From an uncultured Saprospiraceae bacterium (GTDB lineage Bacteria; Bacteroidota; Bacteroidia; Chitinophagales; Saprospiraceae): a stretch of 64,000 nt of DNA. The stretch's first letter is position 1, and every line of letters begins with the position of its first letter. The position numbers and the translations under genes were made by a program. Positions 15,965-24,638 of this stretch are shown here, one piece after another. Location of the stretch: assembly GCA_937941765.1 (NCBI GenBank), contig CALDGQ010000117.1, positions 37,228-101,227 of the forward strand. Direction: 5' to 3'. The notes below the pieces were generated by a model. The model saw only the letters and a program-made list of their open reading frames with translations, was not told the DNA's origin and ran no database searches.

Positions 15965-18505
15965 ATGGCACAAGATAAAATTATCCCGGTTCCGATTGAA
16001 GACGAAATGAAATCCGCATATATCGATTACTCGATGTCGGTCATCGTCTCAAGAGCTTTACCGGATGTTAGAGATGGGTTGAAACCAGTACATAGAAGGG
16101 TACTTTACGGTATGTCCGACCTTGGACTCGTAGCTGGGAAACCACACAAAAAATCAGCTCGTATTGTTGGTGAAGTTTTAGGTAAATATCATCCTCACGG
16201 TGATACTTCCGTTTACGATGCAATGGTACGTATGGCTCAAAATTGGTCCTTGAGATACCCTTTGGTAGATGGTCAAGGAAACTATGGTTCAATGGACGGT
16301 GATAGTCCTGCAGCCATGAGATATACAGAAGCTCGATTGAGAAAAATCAGTGATGAGATTTTGTCTGATATCAAAAAAGATACGGTCGATTTTCAATTGA
16401 ACTTTGATGATTCTCTTGAAGAACCAACCGTACTTCCTACAAAAATTCCTAACCTATTAATAAATGGTGCGACTGGTATCGCAGTAGGGATGGCTACTAA
16501 TATGTTGCCTCACAATTTATCAGAAGTGGTTGATGGATGTATCGCAACAATTGACAATCCAGCTATTGAGATTTCGGAATTGATGAATCACATCAAAGCT
16601 CCCGATTTTCCAACTGGTGGTATTATCTACGGGACAGAAGGTGTCAAACAAGCTTTTGAAACAGGTCGCGGTAGAGTAGTCGTTCGAGGAAAAGCTGAAA
16701 TCGAAACAACCAAAACTGGAAAAGAAGTAATCGTTATTACTGAAATTCCATACCAAGTCAATAAGGCAAACATGGTCATCAAAATGGCCGAGTTAGTCAA
16801 TAGCAAAAAGATAGAAGGAATCAGTGATATCCGTGACGAATCAGATCGTAATGGTCTTAGAGTCGTGGTAGAAGTAAAAAGAGATGCGATCGCAAATGTC
16901 GTGTTAAGTAAATTGTATAAATACTCGCCACTTCAAACTTCTTATGGTGTCAACAACGTTTGTCTTGTCGATAATCGTCCATATACTTTAAACCTAAAAC
17001 AACTGATTGAGGAGTTCATTAAGTTCCGTCTAGAAGTTGTTGTAAGAAGAACTGAATTTGACCTCAAAAAAGCAGAAGAAAGAGCACACATCTTAGAAGG
17101 ATTGCTAATTGCAATTGATCATTTAGATGAAGTGATTAAATTAATTCGTGCTTCTAAAACTGTCGAAGATGCGAAGAATGGATTGATGAGTACTTTTGAA
17201 CTTTCTGAAATTCAAGCGAAAGCTATTTTGGAAATGCGTCTTCAAAAACTGACAGGTCTTGAAAGAGATAAAGTTCGTTTGGAATATGAAGAATTGCAAA
17301 AGACTATCGCACATTTGAAAGAAATACTTGGGAATGAAGGCATGCGTCGTGATATTATCAAGGAGGAGTTGCTGGACATGAAAGAAAAGTATGGCGATGC
17401 TCGTCGTACACAAATTACGTATGCAGATGGTGAAATCAGTGTAGAAGATATGATTGCGAATGATGAGGTAGTTATCACTATTTCAAACGCAGGTTATATT
17501 AAGCGTACTAAAACCGCTGAATATCGTGCACAAGGTCGCGGAGGTCGTGGATCTAGAGGAAGTAAGACCAAAGGAGAAGACTTTATTGAACATATGTTTG
17601 TTGCGACCAATCACAACTATCTATTGTTCTTCACAGATAAAGGTAGATGTTTCTGGATTAGAGGATATCAAATTCCGGAAGCTACTAAGAATGCTGCCGG
17701 TAGAGTTATTCAAAATCTACTAAATTTGCCAAAAGAAGATAATGTCAAAGGATATATTGTCATCAAGGATTTGACCGATGAAGAATTTTTGGACAACAAT
17801 TATATCGTATTCTGTACCAAGAAAGGTCAGATCAAAAAGACATTGGTCAAAGAATTCTCTCGCCCAAGATCAAATGGTATTAATGCCATCACGATCAAAG
17901 AAGGAGATGAATTGTTAGACGCTAGATTGACAAATGGTCAAAATGAAATTCTACTAGCGATCAAAAGTGGTCGTGCCATCCGATTCCCAGAAGCAAAAGT
18001 TAGATCAATGGGTCGTTCCGCTGCAGGTGTAAGAGGAATTACCTTGGCAACTGAAGCTGATCAGGTAGTAGGTATGGTTTCAGTTGATCCGCAAGATCCA
18101 TCTGTTTCAATTTTGGTAGTATCTGAAAATGGATATGGAAAACGTACCGCTTTGGATGATTACAGAGTGACCAATCGTGGTGGAAAAGGAGTGAAGACAA
18201 TCAACGTAACAGACAAAACCGGTAAGTTAGTTGGTATCAAGCAAGTCAATGAAAAAGATGATTTGATGATCACTACGAAGGATGGAATTACGATCCGTAT
18301 GGCAGTCAATGCAATCCGTGAAATGGGGCGTGCTGCACAAGGTGTAAAAGTAATTCGTTTAGGTGAGAATGAATCAATTGCAGATGTTACCGTAATCAGA
18401 GAAAGTGACAATGACGATGAAGCCAATGATAACGATTTACCTAATGATTTAACACCTTCAACTCCCGCTTTAAATTTGAATAAAATTCGGGAAGAGGAGG
18501 AATAA
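15965..18505 (+). CDS. gyrA: DNA gyrase subunit A
   Basis: 846 residues, full length. The catalytic tyrosine is Y120 in AAMRYTEARL. The quinolone-resistance region reads YHPHGDTSVYDAMVRM, so the E. coli Ser83 position is Thr81 and the Asp87 equivalent is present as Asp85. The C-terminal beta-pinwheel contains the GyrA-box-like QGRGGRG, which separates it from ParC, and the tail is acidic, as in many GyrA proteins. GyrA and GyrB introduce negative supercoils using ATP. It is transcribed alone from its own promoter and is followed by a TPR gene on the same strand. Confidence 0.97.
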   Translation: MAQDKIIPVPIEDEMKSAYIDYSMSVIVSRALPDVRDGLKPVHRRVLYGMSDLGLVAGKPHKKSARIVGEVLGKYHPHGDTSVYDAMVRMAQNWSLRYPLVDGQGNYGSMDGDSPAAMRYTEARLRKISDEILSDIKKDTVDFQLNFDDSLEEPTVLPTKIPNLLINGATGIAVGMATNMLPHNLSEVVDGCIATIDNPAIEISELMNHIKAPDFPTGGIIYGTEGVKQAFETGRGRVVVRGKAEIETTKTGKEVIVITEIPYQVNKANMVIKMAELVNSKKIEGISDIRDESDRNGLRVVVEVKRDAIANVVLSKLYKYSPLQTSYGVNNVCLVDNRPYTLNLKQLIEEFIKFRLEVVVRRTEFDLKKAEERAHILEGLLIAIDHLDEVIKLIRASKTVEDAKNGLMSTFELSEIQAKAILEMRLQKLTGLERDKVRLEYEELQKTIAHLKEILGNEGMRRDIIKEELLDMKEKYGDARRTQITYADGEISVEDMIANDEVVITISNAGYIKRTKTAEYRAQGRGGRGSRGSKTKGEDFIEHMFVATNHNYLLFFTDKGRCFWIRGYQIPEATKNAAGRVIQNLLNLPKEDNVKGYIVIKDLTDEEFLDNNYIVFCTKKGQIKKTLVKEFSRPRSNGINAITIKEGDELLDARLTNGQNEILLAIKSGRAIRFPEAKVRSMGRSAAGVRGITLATEADQVVGMVSVDPQDPSVSILVVSENGYGKRTALDDYRVTNRGGKGVKTINVTDKTGKLVGIKQVNEKDDLMITTKDGITIRMAVNAIREMGRAAQGVKVIRLGENESIADVTVIRESDNDDEANDNDLPNDLTPSTPALNLNKIREEEE

Positions 18506-18631
18506 AATATAAAAAGAGTTAACCCCGTATTAACAGTTTATTCATATTTTTAACTTTTGAACAACATACAAAGTCGGTGTCAAATTCGTCTTAACTATGT
18601 CAAACAAAATTTTCGCACTAAATCCATGATA

Positions 18632-19927
18632 ATGAAAAAATTAATTCTTTGTTTTTTATCACTTGCCCTTGCAGTTGGAACGATTCAAGCTCAAGATGCC
18701 GCTAAAGCACTAAAAGCTGCCAAAAAAGCTTTAGGTACTTACAATTTAGATCCAGAAAATAATGGAGATAAATTAGTTGATGCTCAAAAAAGTATTGATG
18801 AAGTAACTGCCAACATAAGCTCTATTGACGCTAAGACTGTTTCCAAAGCGTGGTTAACTGCTGGTAAAATTTACAACGAAATTGCATCTAAAGATGTAAA
18901 AACGAAATTAACTGATCCTACTTACAAGCCTGCCAATAAGAATGCTGCATTGGTTGCTGTAAAAGCTTTTATGGAAGCTAAATCTTCTGCTGTCAAAAAG
19001 TATGAATCGAAAGATGCACTTGCTGGTATGAAAGAAGGAGTTGCTCACTTAAGCAACATCGGAATGGGTCTTTACGAAGCTAAGGATTACGCAAATGCTT
19101 ATGACGCCTTCAAAGGTGTTTTATTAGCAGATGAATTATTGAAAGCAAATAAAGTAGACTCAACACTTCCTGACGAAACTGCTGTAAATGACATGCGTTT
19201 CGCTGCTGGTTTAGCTGCAATGAATGCAGAGAAAGAAGATGATGCTGCACCTATCTTTCAGAAATTATTTGATTCTAATTACGACAAGCCTGCTGTATAC
19301 GAAGCATTGTACAAAATCAAGTCTAAGAAAAATCCAGCAGATGGATTGGCTATCTTAGAAGCTGCAAGAGCTAAATTTCCAGACGACGTATCTTTATTGT
19401 TTGCTGAAATCAATCACTACTTGAAAGATGGTAAATTAGATGTTTTGACTGGTAAGTTGAAAACAGCTATTGAAAAAGAACCAGACAACATCTCTTTATA
19501 TTCAACTCTTGGAAATGTTTATGACAACTTATTCCAAAAAGAAATGGAAGCTGGTAACTCAGCAAAAGCAGATGAATATTTTGGTGAAGCAATGAACAGT
19601 TACGAGCAAGCTTTGACAAAAGATGATAAGTATTTCGATGCTATCTACAGTATCGGAGCATTGTACTACAACAAAGCAGCTGCTAAAACAAAGGAATTAA
19701 CAGCATTGGATTCTGATTATTCAAAAGCTGGTTTGAAAAAATATGAAGCTAAGAAAGCGGAAGTTTTCACTTACTTTGACAAAGCACTTCCGTACTTCGA
19801 AAGAGCGGATAACTTAAACGATAAAGACATGAACACTTTGATCGCTCTAAAAGAAATTTACGCACGTAAAGATCAATTGGAAAAATCAGGTGCTATCAAA
19901 AAACGTATTGAAGCACTAAATAAATAG
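18632..19927 (+). CDS. Exported TPR protein
   Basis: About 431 residues from the ATG at 18632, where the signal peptide MKKLILCFLSLALAVGTIQAQ begins (the frame is open to 18557). The mature protein is rich in Ala and Lys and consists of helical TPR-like repeats, for example LYSTLGNVYDNLFQKEMEAGNSAKADEYFGEAMNSYEQAL, FDAIYSIGALYYNKAA and YFDKALPYFERADNLNDKD. Such periplasmic TPR proteins are common and highly expressed in Bacteroidota; the partner is unknown. A strong terminator follows 28 bp after the stop codon. Confidence 0.85.
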   Translation: MKKLILCFLSLALAVGTIQAQDAAKALKAAKKALGTYNLDPENNGDKLVDAQKSIDEVTANISSIDAKTVSKAWLTAGKIYNEIASKDVKTKLTDPTYKPANKNAALVAVKAFMEAKSSAVKKYESKDALAGMKEGVAHLSNIGMGLYEAKDYANAYDAFKGVLLADELLKANKVDSTLPDETAVNDMRFAAGLAAMNAEKEDDAAPIFQKLFDSNYDKPAVYEALYKIKSKKNPADGLAILEAARAKFPDDVSLLFAEINHYLKDGKLDVLTGKLKTAIEKEPDNISLYSTLGNVYDNLFQKEMEAGNSAKADEYFGEAMNSYEQALTKDDKYFDAIYSIGALYYNKAAAKTKELTALDSDYSKAGLKKYEAKKAEVFTYFDKALPYFERADNLNDKDMNTLIALKEIYARKDQLEKSGAIKKRIEALNK

Positions 19928-19954
19928 TTTGTTTCAAAACTTTACAAAACTATA

Positions 19955-19993
19955 AAAGAGGGCGACTTGATGATTTCGAGTCGCCCTTTTTTT
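19955..19993 (+). terminator. Rho-independent terminator after the TPR gene
   Basis: GGGCGACT (19960-19967) pairs with AGTCGCCC (19979-19986), followed by seven Ts (19987-19993) and preceded by an A-rich run. It is a well-formed GC-rich terminator. Confidence 0.85.
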
Positions 19994-20124
19994 GATATTA
20001 TATCATTTACTGAAACAGAATTCCAAAAATTTCACGCCCTTTAGACACTGATTTCTCCATTCTCCAACATTTCATTATATTTCTATCATCAAATCAATAT
20101 CTTTAGCAAAACAATTTGAAATTG

Positions 20125-21618
20125 ATGACTGAACCAACTATCCAAGAAAACAAAGAACTCAGCCTTTTAGAAGCGCTCGTACCCGCCTTATTTCTAATTG
20201 CATTACTAGCTTATAATATCGTTTGGAAAGACGGTGGATGGCTGGGAGACTATTCAAATCATTATATACTGTTGATGGCAGGTGGCGTTGCAGCTATTGT
20301 TGGCTTATTCAACAAAGTCAGTTTAGGTTTAATGATTGCTGAAGTTTGGGAAAACTTGAGAAGTGTATTTACTCCTTTAATGATTTTACTTTTAGTAGGA
20401 GCACTTGCTGGCACGTGGATGATGAGTGGCATCGTTCCATCCATGGTTTATTATGGCATGCAGATTTTAAATCCGACCATTTTCCTTGCTGCATCGGTCA
20501 TCATATGTACGATCATATCTTTGGCAACAGGAAGTTCTTGGACAACAACCGCAACCGTTGGAATTGCATTAATTGGAATTGCTGGTGCTATGGGAATTTC
20601 ATTAGGAATGGCAGCTGGTGCAATTATTTCAGGTGCTTATTTTGGTGATAAAATGTCTCCGCTAAGTGATACGACTAATCTGGCTCCTGCAATGGCTGGA
20701 GGTGAATTATTTAGCCACATTAGATACATGGCCAATACTACGATTCCATCTATAATTATCACGCTCATCGTATTTATAGCACTTGGTTTCATGGCCGATT
20801 CAAATGGGCAACTAAATGAAAACACCGTGATCAACGACATGCTTTTAGAAAAATTCCATATTACACCGTGGCTATTTGTAGTTCCTGTTATTGTTGTCGG
20901 CGTCATAATGATGAAAGTAAAACCAATACTTGCATTGACGATTGGAGCATTATTAGGTGCCTTGTGCACGATCATTTTTCAACCACAAGTAATTCAAGAA
21001 TTGACTGGTTCAACTGAGCTTGGAGTCAGTGATTATTTTAGCGCCACTATCAAAAGTTTATTTTCTGGAACTCAATTAAGCCTCCCTGCTTTTGTAGAAA
21101 GTTCAGATTTACCTGAAAAATTAAAAGATAAGTTACCTGATTTACTTTCGGGAAAAGGAATGCATGGTATGCTTTGGACTATCTATTTAATCATTGCAGC
21201 AATGGTCTTTGGAGGTGTCATGGATGGCATCGGTGCGTTGGCTAGAATTACTAAATCATTATTAAGTATGGCTAAAACAACTTTTGGATTATTCGCCAGT
21301 ACGGTTGCAAGTTGTTTAGCTTTGAATATCACTGCTTCAGATCAATATTTAGCGATTGTAGTCCCAGGTAAGATGTTCAAAAAAGCATATGAGGATAAAG
21401 GTTTAGCTCCTGAAAATCTAAGTCGAACCCTAGAAGATTCAGGAACCGTTACTTCTGTTTTAATTCCTTGGAATACTTGTGGAGCGTATCAATCCGGTGT
21501 GCTAGGTGTTGGAGTAGGAGAGTATTTTGTTTACGCTATATTCAATTGGTTGAGTCCGATTATGACATTAATATTTGCAGCATTTAGTATTAAGATAAAG
21601 CAGGCGGTTGTTAAGTAA
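20125..21618 (+). CDS. nhaC: Na+/H+ antiporter, NhaC family
   Basis: 497 residues from the ATG at 20125 (a TTG at 20116 would add three). It is a polytopic inner-membrane protein of about 11-12 helices. Family features include the first helices SLLEALVPALFLIALLAYNIVW, the GSSWTTTATVGIALIGIAGAMG segment with the polar unwound stretch, GAYFGDKMSPLSDTTNLA (the conserved acidic/serine ion-site region) and, in the second half, NITASDQYLAIVVPGKMF and SVLIPWNTCGAYQSGVLG. NhaC proteins exchange Na+ for H+ and support alkaline and salt tolerance. A near-consensus -7 element (TATCTTTA) lies just upstream. Confidence 0.92.
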   Translation: MTEPTIQENKELSLLEALVPALFLIALLAYNIVWKDGGWLGDYSNHYILLMAGGVAAIVGLFNKVSLGLMIAEVWENLRSVFTPLMILLLVGALAGTWMMSGIVPSMVYYGMQILNPTIFLAASVIICTIISLATGSSWTTTATVGIALIGIAGAMGISLGMAAGAIISGAYFGDKMSPLSDTTNLAPAMAGGELFSHIRYMANTTIPSIIITLIVFIALGFMADSNGQLNENTVINDMLLEKFHITPWLFVVPVIVVGVIMMKVKPILALTIGALLGALCTIIFQPQVIQELTGSTELGVSDYFSATIKSLFSGTQLSLPAFVESSDLPEKLKDKLPDLLSGKGMHGMLWTIYLIIAAMVFGGVMDGIGALARITKSLLSMAKTTFGLFASTVASCLALNITASDQYLAIVVPGKMFKKAYEDKGLAPENLSRTLEDSGTVTSVLIPWNTCGAYQSGVLGVGVGEYFVYAIFNWLSPIMTLIFAAFSIKIKQAVVK

Positions 21619-21645
21619 AATTCTAGATTGCACTAAGTACTTAAA

Positions 21646-22176
21646 ATGGGTCCAACAAGTTCAATAATATTAAATAGGAAAATTGAATTTGAAGAAATTT
21701 ATCAGGTAGATGAATTTCTAAACTCAATTTCAAAAGGAAAAATAAATGGCGGAAAAACAGTTAGAGAATTTTGGGTTGACGCTCAGAAATTTCTCAAGTT
21801 AAATAAAGTTGGATCAGACTGTCAATTCACAATCCATTTTGATAATAAATTGCGAGATATGGATGAAGATGAAATTCTCGAAATCGAAATATTGACAAGC
21901 CAGATAATCAAATCAAAAATTACAATTTCAGCCGGATGCAATCAACAAGGTGATCATAATGTGCTTGGTGAATTAACCCTCGGAATAGCCAAAATCTTGA
22001 ATGGACTCGTCGATTATGGCGCCAGTTTAGATGTATATCAGCAAGGAATTAAAAATGAATTGAAAGGCAAAGTCTATACAATCGCATTCAACAACGGCAT
22101 TTCTGAATATCACGTTTCAAATACAGAATTTCTAACTAATTGGATAAAACATCCGAAATTTAGAATGGTAAAGTGA
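21646..22176 (+). CDS. Unrecognised cytoplasmic protein
   Basis: 176 residues starting MGPTSSIILNRKIEFEEIY, with no signal peptide or membrane segment. The middle part (CNQQGDHNVLGELTLGIAKILNGLVDYGASLDVY) is the most family-like region, and the C-terminus ends HPKFRMVK. It starts 28 bp after nhaC on the same strand and may be read from the same transcript. It vaguely resembles small uncharacterised DUF proteins found next to polymorphic toxins, but I cannot assign a family. The composite palindromic element follows 70 bp downstream. Confidence 0.6.
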   Translation: MGPTSSIILNRKIEFEEIYQVDEFLNSISKGKINGGKTVREFWVDAQKFLKLNKVGSDCQFTIHFDNKLRDMDEDEILEIEILTSQIIKSKITISAGCNQQGDHNVLGELTLGIAKILNGLVDYGASLDVYQQGIKNELKGKVYTIAFNNGISEYHVSNTEFLTNWIKHPKFRMVK

Positions 22177-22246
22177 AAACTTAATAATATTCACTTTACG
22201 TTGCTTAATCTCAAACATAAATATCTTCATTTTTACATAAATTGAA

Positions 22247-22366
22247 AAGCTCCAACGGAGTGATGGCAAATAACCTAGTGCGATAGCGCTAGGTTATTTG
22301 CTGTCCCTTCGTGGTGTTTTGGCGCGCATCCCGAGTCCTTGGGATCGTGTCAAAACACTTACTGAA
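22247..22366. repeat. Composite palindromic element, copy 1
   Basis: Two hairpins lie side by side. Hairpin A pairs CAAATAACCTAG (22267-22278) with CTAGGTTATTTG (22289-22300) over the loop TGCGATAGCG. Hairpin B pairs GTGTTTTG (22314-22321) with CAAAACAC (22351-22358) and holds an inner stem ATCCC (22328-22332) with GGGAT (22341-22345). The element begins near AGCTCCAACGGAGTGA. A second copy lies at 24470-24592. The two elements flank the segment 22.5-24.4 kb. Confidence 0.8.
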
Positions 22367-22420
22367 GGTTTTAATATTAGCTTTAAACTCTTCAAGCCAA
22401 AAATAATTAAAAACATTTTG

Positions 22421-22450
22421 TTTGTTTTTGTTTTAATTTTCATACATTTG
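22421..22450 (+). promoter_or_regulatory. Promoter of the gene at 22503
   Basis: TTTG (22421-22424) and TACATTTG (22443-22450), 18 bp apart, match the -33 TTG and -7 TAnnTTTG Bacteroidota consensus with suitable spacing. The -7 element lies 52 bp before the ATG. Confidence 0.65.
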
Positions 22451-22502
22451 TAAAACAAATAGTTTTATTACTTTTTGTATAAGAACATTAAACAAACATA
22501 CT

Positions 22503-23102
22503 ATGAGAAAACCTACGATTTTCAACCGATCTGAGAAGGCACTTTTGATTTCAGCAACCCAAATGAGTTTACAATCTGCTGTGCAATTTCCAAATAAACT
22601 GGAAAGAATTGAGACTATTGCAAATGAAGTATTGAATATGTTGAAATCAGATTGGGATCATTATTATCCAGTAGAATGTGTCAACTATTTGGAAAGGGTA
22701 GTAAAGGATTTTTTAAACCCGTACGCTGAGAAAATAAAAACTTTGCTAGATACTCCGCTGTCTAAAATCTTGGAACAACAAGATGCTGAACCATTGGATT
22801 TGAAAATGGTGGATCAATGCAATGCGATTTTAGGAAAATTAGGTCGTAGAAAAACTAAATTTAATTTTGTCGATGTATTTGAGCGTATCAATGGCACTCA
22901 ACAAAATAAAACACCTAAAAAACAGACAACGTCATTTGAGTGGGAACCCGTAGCGAAAAGTGAGACGTTATTGTTTGAATTGATTCCGGGTGAAAGTGGA
23001 GTAAGTTCTAACAATACCTCACCAGCTACTCAAAAAAGTGATGCTGATAATAATTTATTTATTGATTTGATAACGGAAGATCGTGGATATTTAGCTGCGT
23101 AG
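22503..23102 (+). CDS. Unrecognised protein
   Basis: 199 residues with no signal peptide. The N-terminal 130 residues look like a helical domain (IETIANEVLNMLKSDWDHYYPVECVNYLERVVKDFL...), followed by a low-complexity Thr/Ser/Gln/Asn-rich linker (NGTQQNKTPKKQTTSFEW and SSNNTSPATQKSD) and a short conserved-looking tail (NNLFIDLITEDRGYLAA). I do not recognise a family. It has its own good promoter, which supports it as a real gene. Palindromic or TIR-bounded elements lie on both sides. Confidence 0.6.
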   Translation: MRKPTIFNRSEKALLISATQMSLQSAVQFPNKLERIETIANEVLNMLKSDWDHYYPVECVNYLERVVKDFLNPYAEKIKTLLDTPLSKILEQQDAEPLDLKMVDQCNAILGKLGRRKTKFNFVDVFERINGTQQNKTPKKQTTSFEWEPVAKSETLLFELIPGESGVSSNNTSPATQKSDADNNLFIDLITEDRGYLAA

Positions 23103-23134
23103 CAGTTATTCGGTTGCGGCAGACGGCGGCAGTC

Positions 23135-23340
23135 GGTTAACGGGGAATTGTCTGACGCGTAGCCTTGTGTGAGTACACTGCACACGCATCCTATTGGTTC
23201 ATAAATACCGTTAATATATAAAATCGTCCACGACGATATAACTAGTTATCTACTTTTTAAATTCAACATTTAAAATATGAGTGGCAAGCCGCTAAAGCAA
23301 GTTTGCCGTCACATAATTCTCGCGTCCTTCCCGTTAACCG
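23135..23340. repeat. ~206-bp element bounded by inverted repeats
   Basis: CGGTTAACGGG (23135-23145) and CCCGTTAACCG (23330-23340) are perfect 11-bp inverted repeats, and CGCG-containing sequence just inside both ends extends the similarity. The interior holds no gene and is more GC-rich and less regular than its surroundings. A flanking GTTAACCG-like half is repeated just outside the right end (ATTAACCGTCC). This has the form of a small non-autonomous element. Confidence 0.4.
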
Positions 23341-23364
23341 TCTACATTAACCGTCCACCGTTTT

Positions 23365-24420
23365 ATGAAAAAAGATTCCTACATCAAAGGGCGAGGTGCT
23401 CAAATAAACACTCCCAATCGATTCCACAAGGAAATAAATGAGCGAGATCCACGTGCTGATTTGGATGCTGATGATCAACTTCAAACTTCTTACATTCCTA
23501 TACATCCAAAAACTATTGTCAATAAAATTACCAGCCCAGATATTGGTCCTGGTTTTGGAATTAATCCTTATCAAGGTTGTGAACATGGTTGCATCTACTG
23601 CTATGCACGTAATACCCACTCATTTTGGGGGTACAGTGCAGGTACAGATTTTGAAACTAAAATTTTGGTGAAATATGAAGCCCCAGATCTGCTACGTAAA
23701 AAATTACAAAGTAAAAATTGGAAAGCTTCACCAATTATGCTTTCTGGAAATACGGATTGTTATCAACCAATCGAAAAGCAAACAAAGATCACACGAAAAA
23801 TGCTGGAACTGCTCTGGAAATTTCGCCATCCGGTAGGTATCATTACCAAAAATAGTTTAATTGAAAGAGATATTGATATTTTATCTAAAATGGCCAAGCT
23901 GAATCTTGTAAAAGTGAGTATTTCTTTGACTTCGTTGAAAGAAAACTTGTTGCAAAGAATGGAACCTAGAACTTCCTCTGCATTGAAACGATTGCGAACT
24001 ATTGAAAATTTATCCAAAGCTGGTATTCCTGTCAATGTCATGATGTCTCCAATTATTCCTGGGTTGACGGACAGTGAAATTTTTGATCTGATCAAAGAAG
24101 TCGCCAAACGGGGAACCAGAACTGCCAATTATTCTATTGTTCGGCTAAATGGTGATGTCGCAGAGATATTTACAGATTGGGTTGTCAAGAATTTTCCTAA
24201 CCGTGCAGACAAGATTTTAAATCAAATCAAAAATGCTCATGGCGGAACCTTAAACGATAGTCGTTTCGGTACTCGAATGAGTGGAGAAGGGGAGTTTGCA
24301 AAAATGATTAAAGCTCAGTTTGATTTGGCCAGGAAGAAATTTTTGCCGAATGGTAAGATGCCAGCGTATAATTTAGATTTGTATGAGGAATTTAAGAATC
24401 CGCAAATGAAGTTGTTTTGA
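23365..24420 (+). CDS. Radical SAM protein, PA0069/spore-photolyase-like family
   Basis: 351 residues, the usual length. The [4Fe-4S] cysteines are in YQGCEHGCIYCYAR (CxxxCxxC), preceded by NPYQG, as is typical of this family; KGRGAQINTPNRF near the N-terminus and SGNTDCYQPIEKQTKITR after the cluster are also characteristic. The remaining TIM-barrel strands carry SISLTSL..LLQRMEPR and VNVMMSPIIPGLTDSEI. Members belong to the group that includes spore photoproduct lyase-like and Rv2578c proteins; the substrate is unknown. It is flanked by repeat elements on both sides. Confidence 0.9.
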   Translation: MKKDSYIKGRGAQINTPNRFHKEINERDPRADLDADDQLQTSYIPIHPKTIVNKITSPDIGPGFGINPYQGCEHGCIYCYARNTHSFWGYSAGTDFETKILVKYEAPDLLRKKLQSKNWKASPIMLSGNTDCYQPIEKQTKITRKMLELLWKFRHPVGIITKNSLIERDIDILSKMAKLNLVKVSISLTSLKENLLQRMEPRTSSALKRLRTIENLSKAGIPVNVMMSPIIPGLTDSEIFDLIKEVAKRGTRTANYSIVRLNGDVAEIFTDWVVKNFPNRADKILNQIKNAHGGTLNDSRFGTRMSGEGEFAKMIKAQFDLARKKFLPNGKMPAYNLDLYEEFKNPQMKLF

Positions 24421-24469
24421 ATTTTTAGACATTTGATAAGAATCCTATAATGTTTATATATAAGTTAAC

Positions 24470-24592
24470 AAAGCTCCAAAGAAGCGACATCAAATAGCCT
24501 AGTGCGATAGCGCTAGGTTATTTGATGTCGCTCTGGGTGTTTTGGCGCGCATTTTTGTGTCAAAAATCGTGTCAATGCACTTCTCGAAGATT
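24470..24592. repeat. Composite palindromic element, copy 2
   Basis: The architecture matches the element at 22247-22366. Hairpin A is longer here: 24484-24502 pairs with 24513-24531 over 19 bp (one G-T pair), with the identical loop TGCGATAGCG. Hairpin B has the same frame (GTGTTTTGGCGCGCAT ... ATCGTGTCAA) but a different inner stem, ATTTTTG paired with CAAAAAT. Although the inner stem differs in sequence between the copies, it pairs in both. Confidence 0.8.
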
Positions 24593-24638
24593 AAATTTTA
24601 CAAGTATAAGAAGTGTTAATCACTAAAGCTCGATTGTA

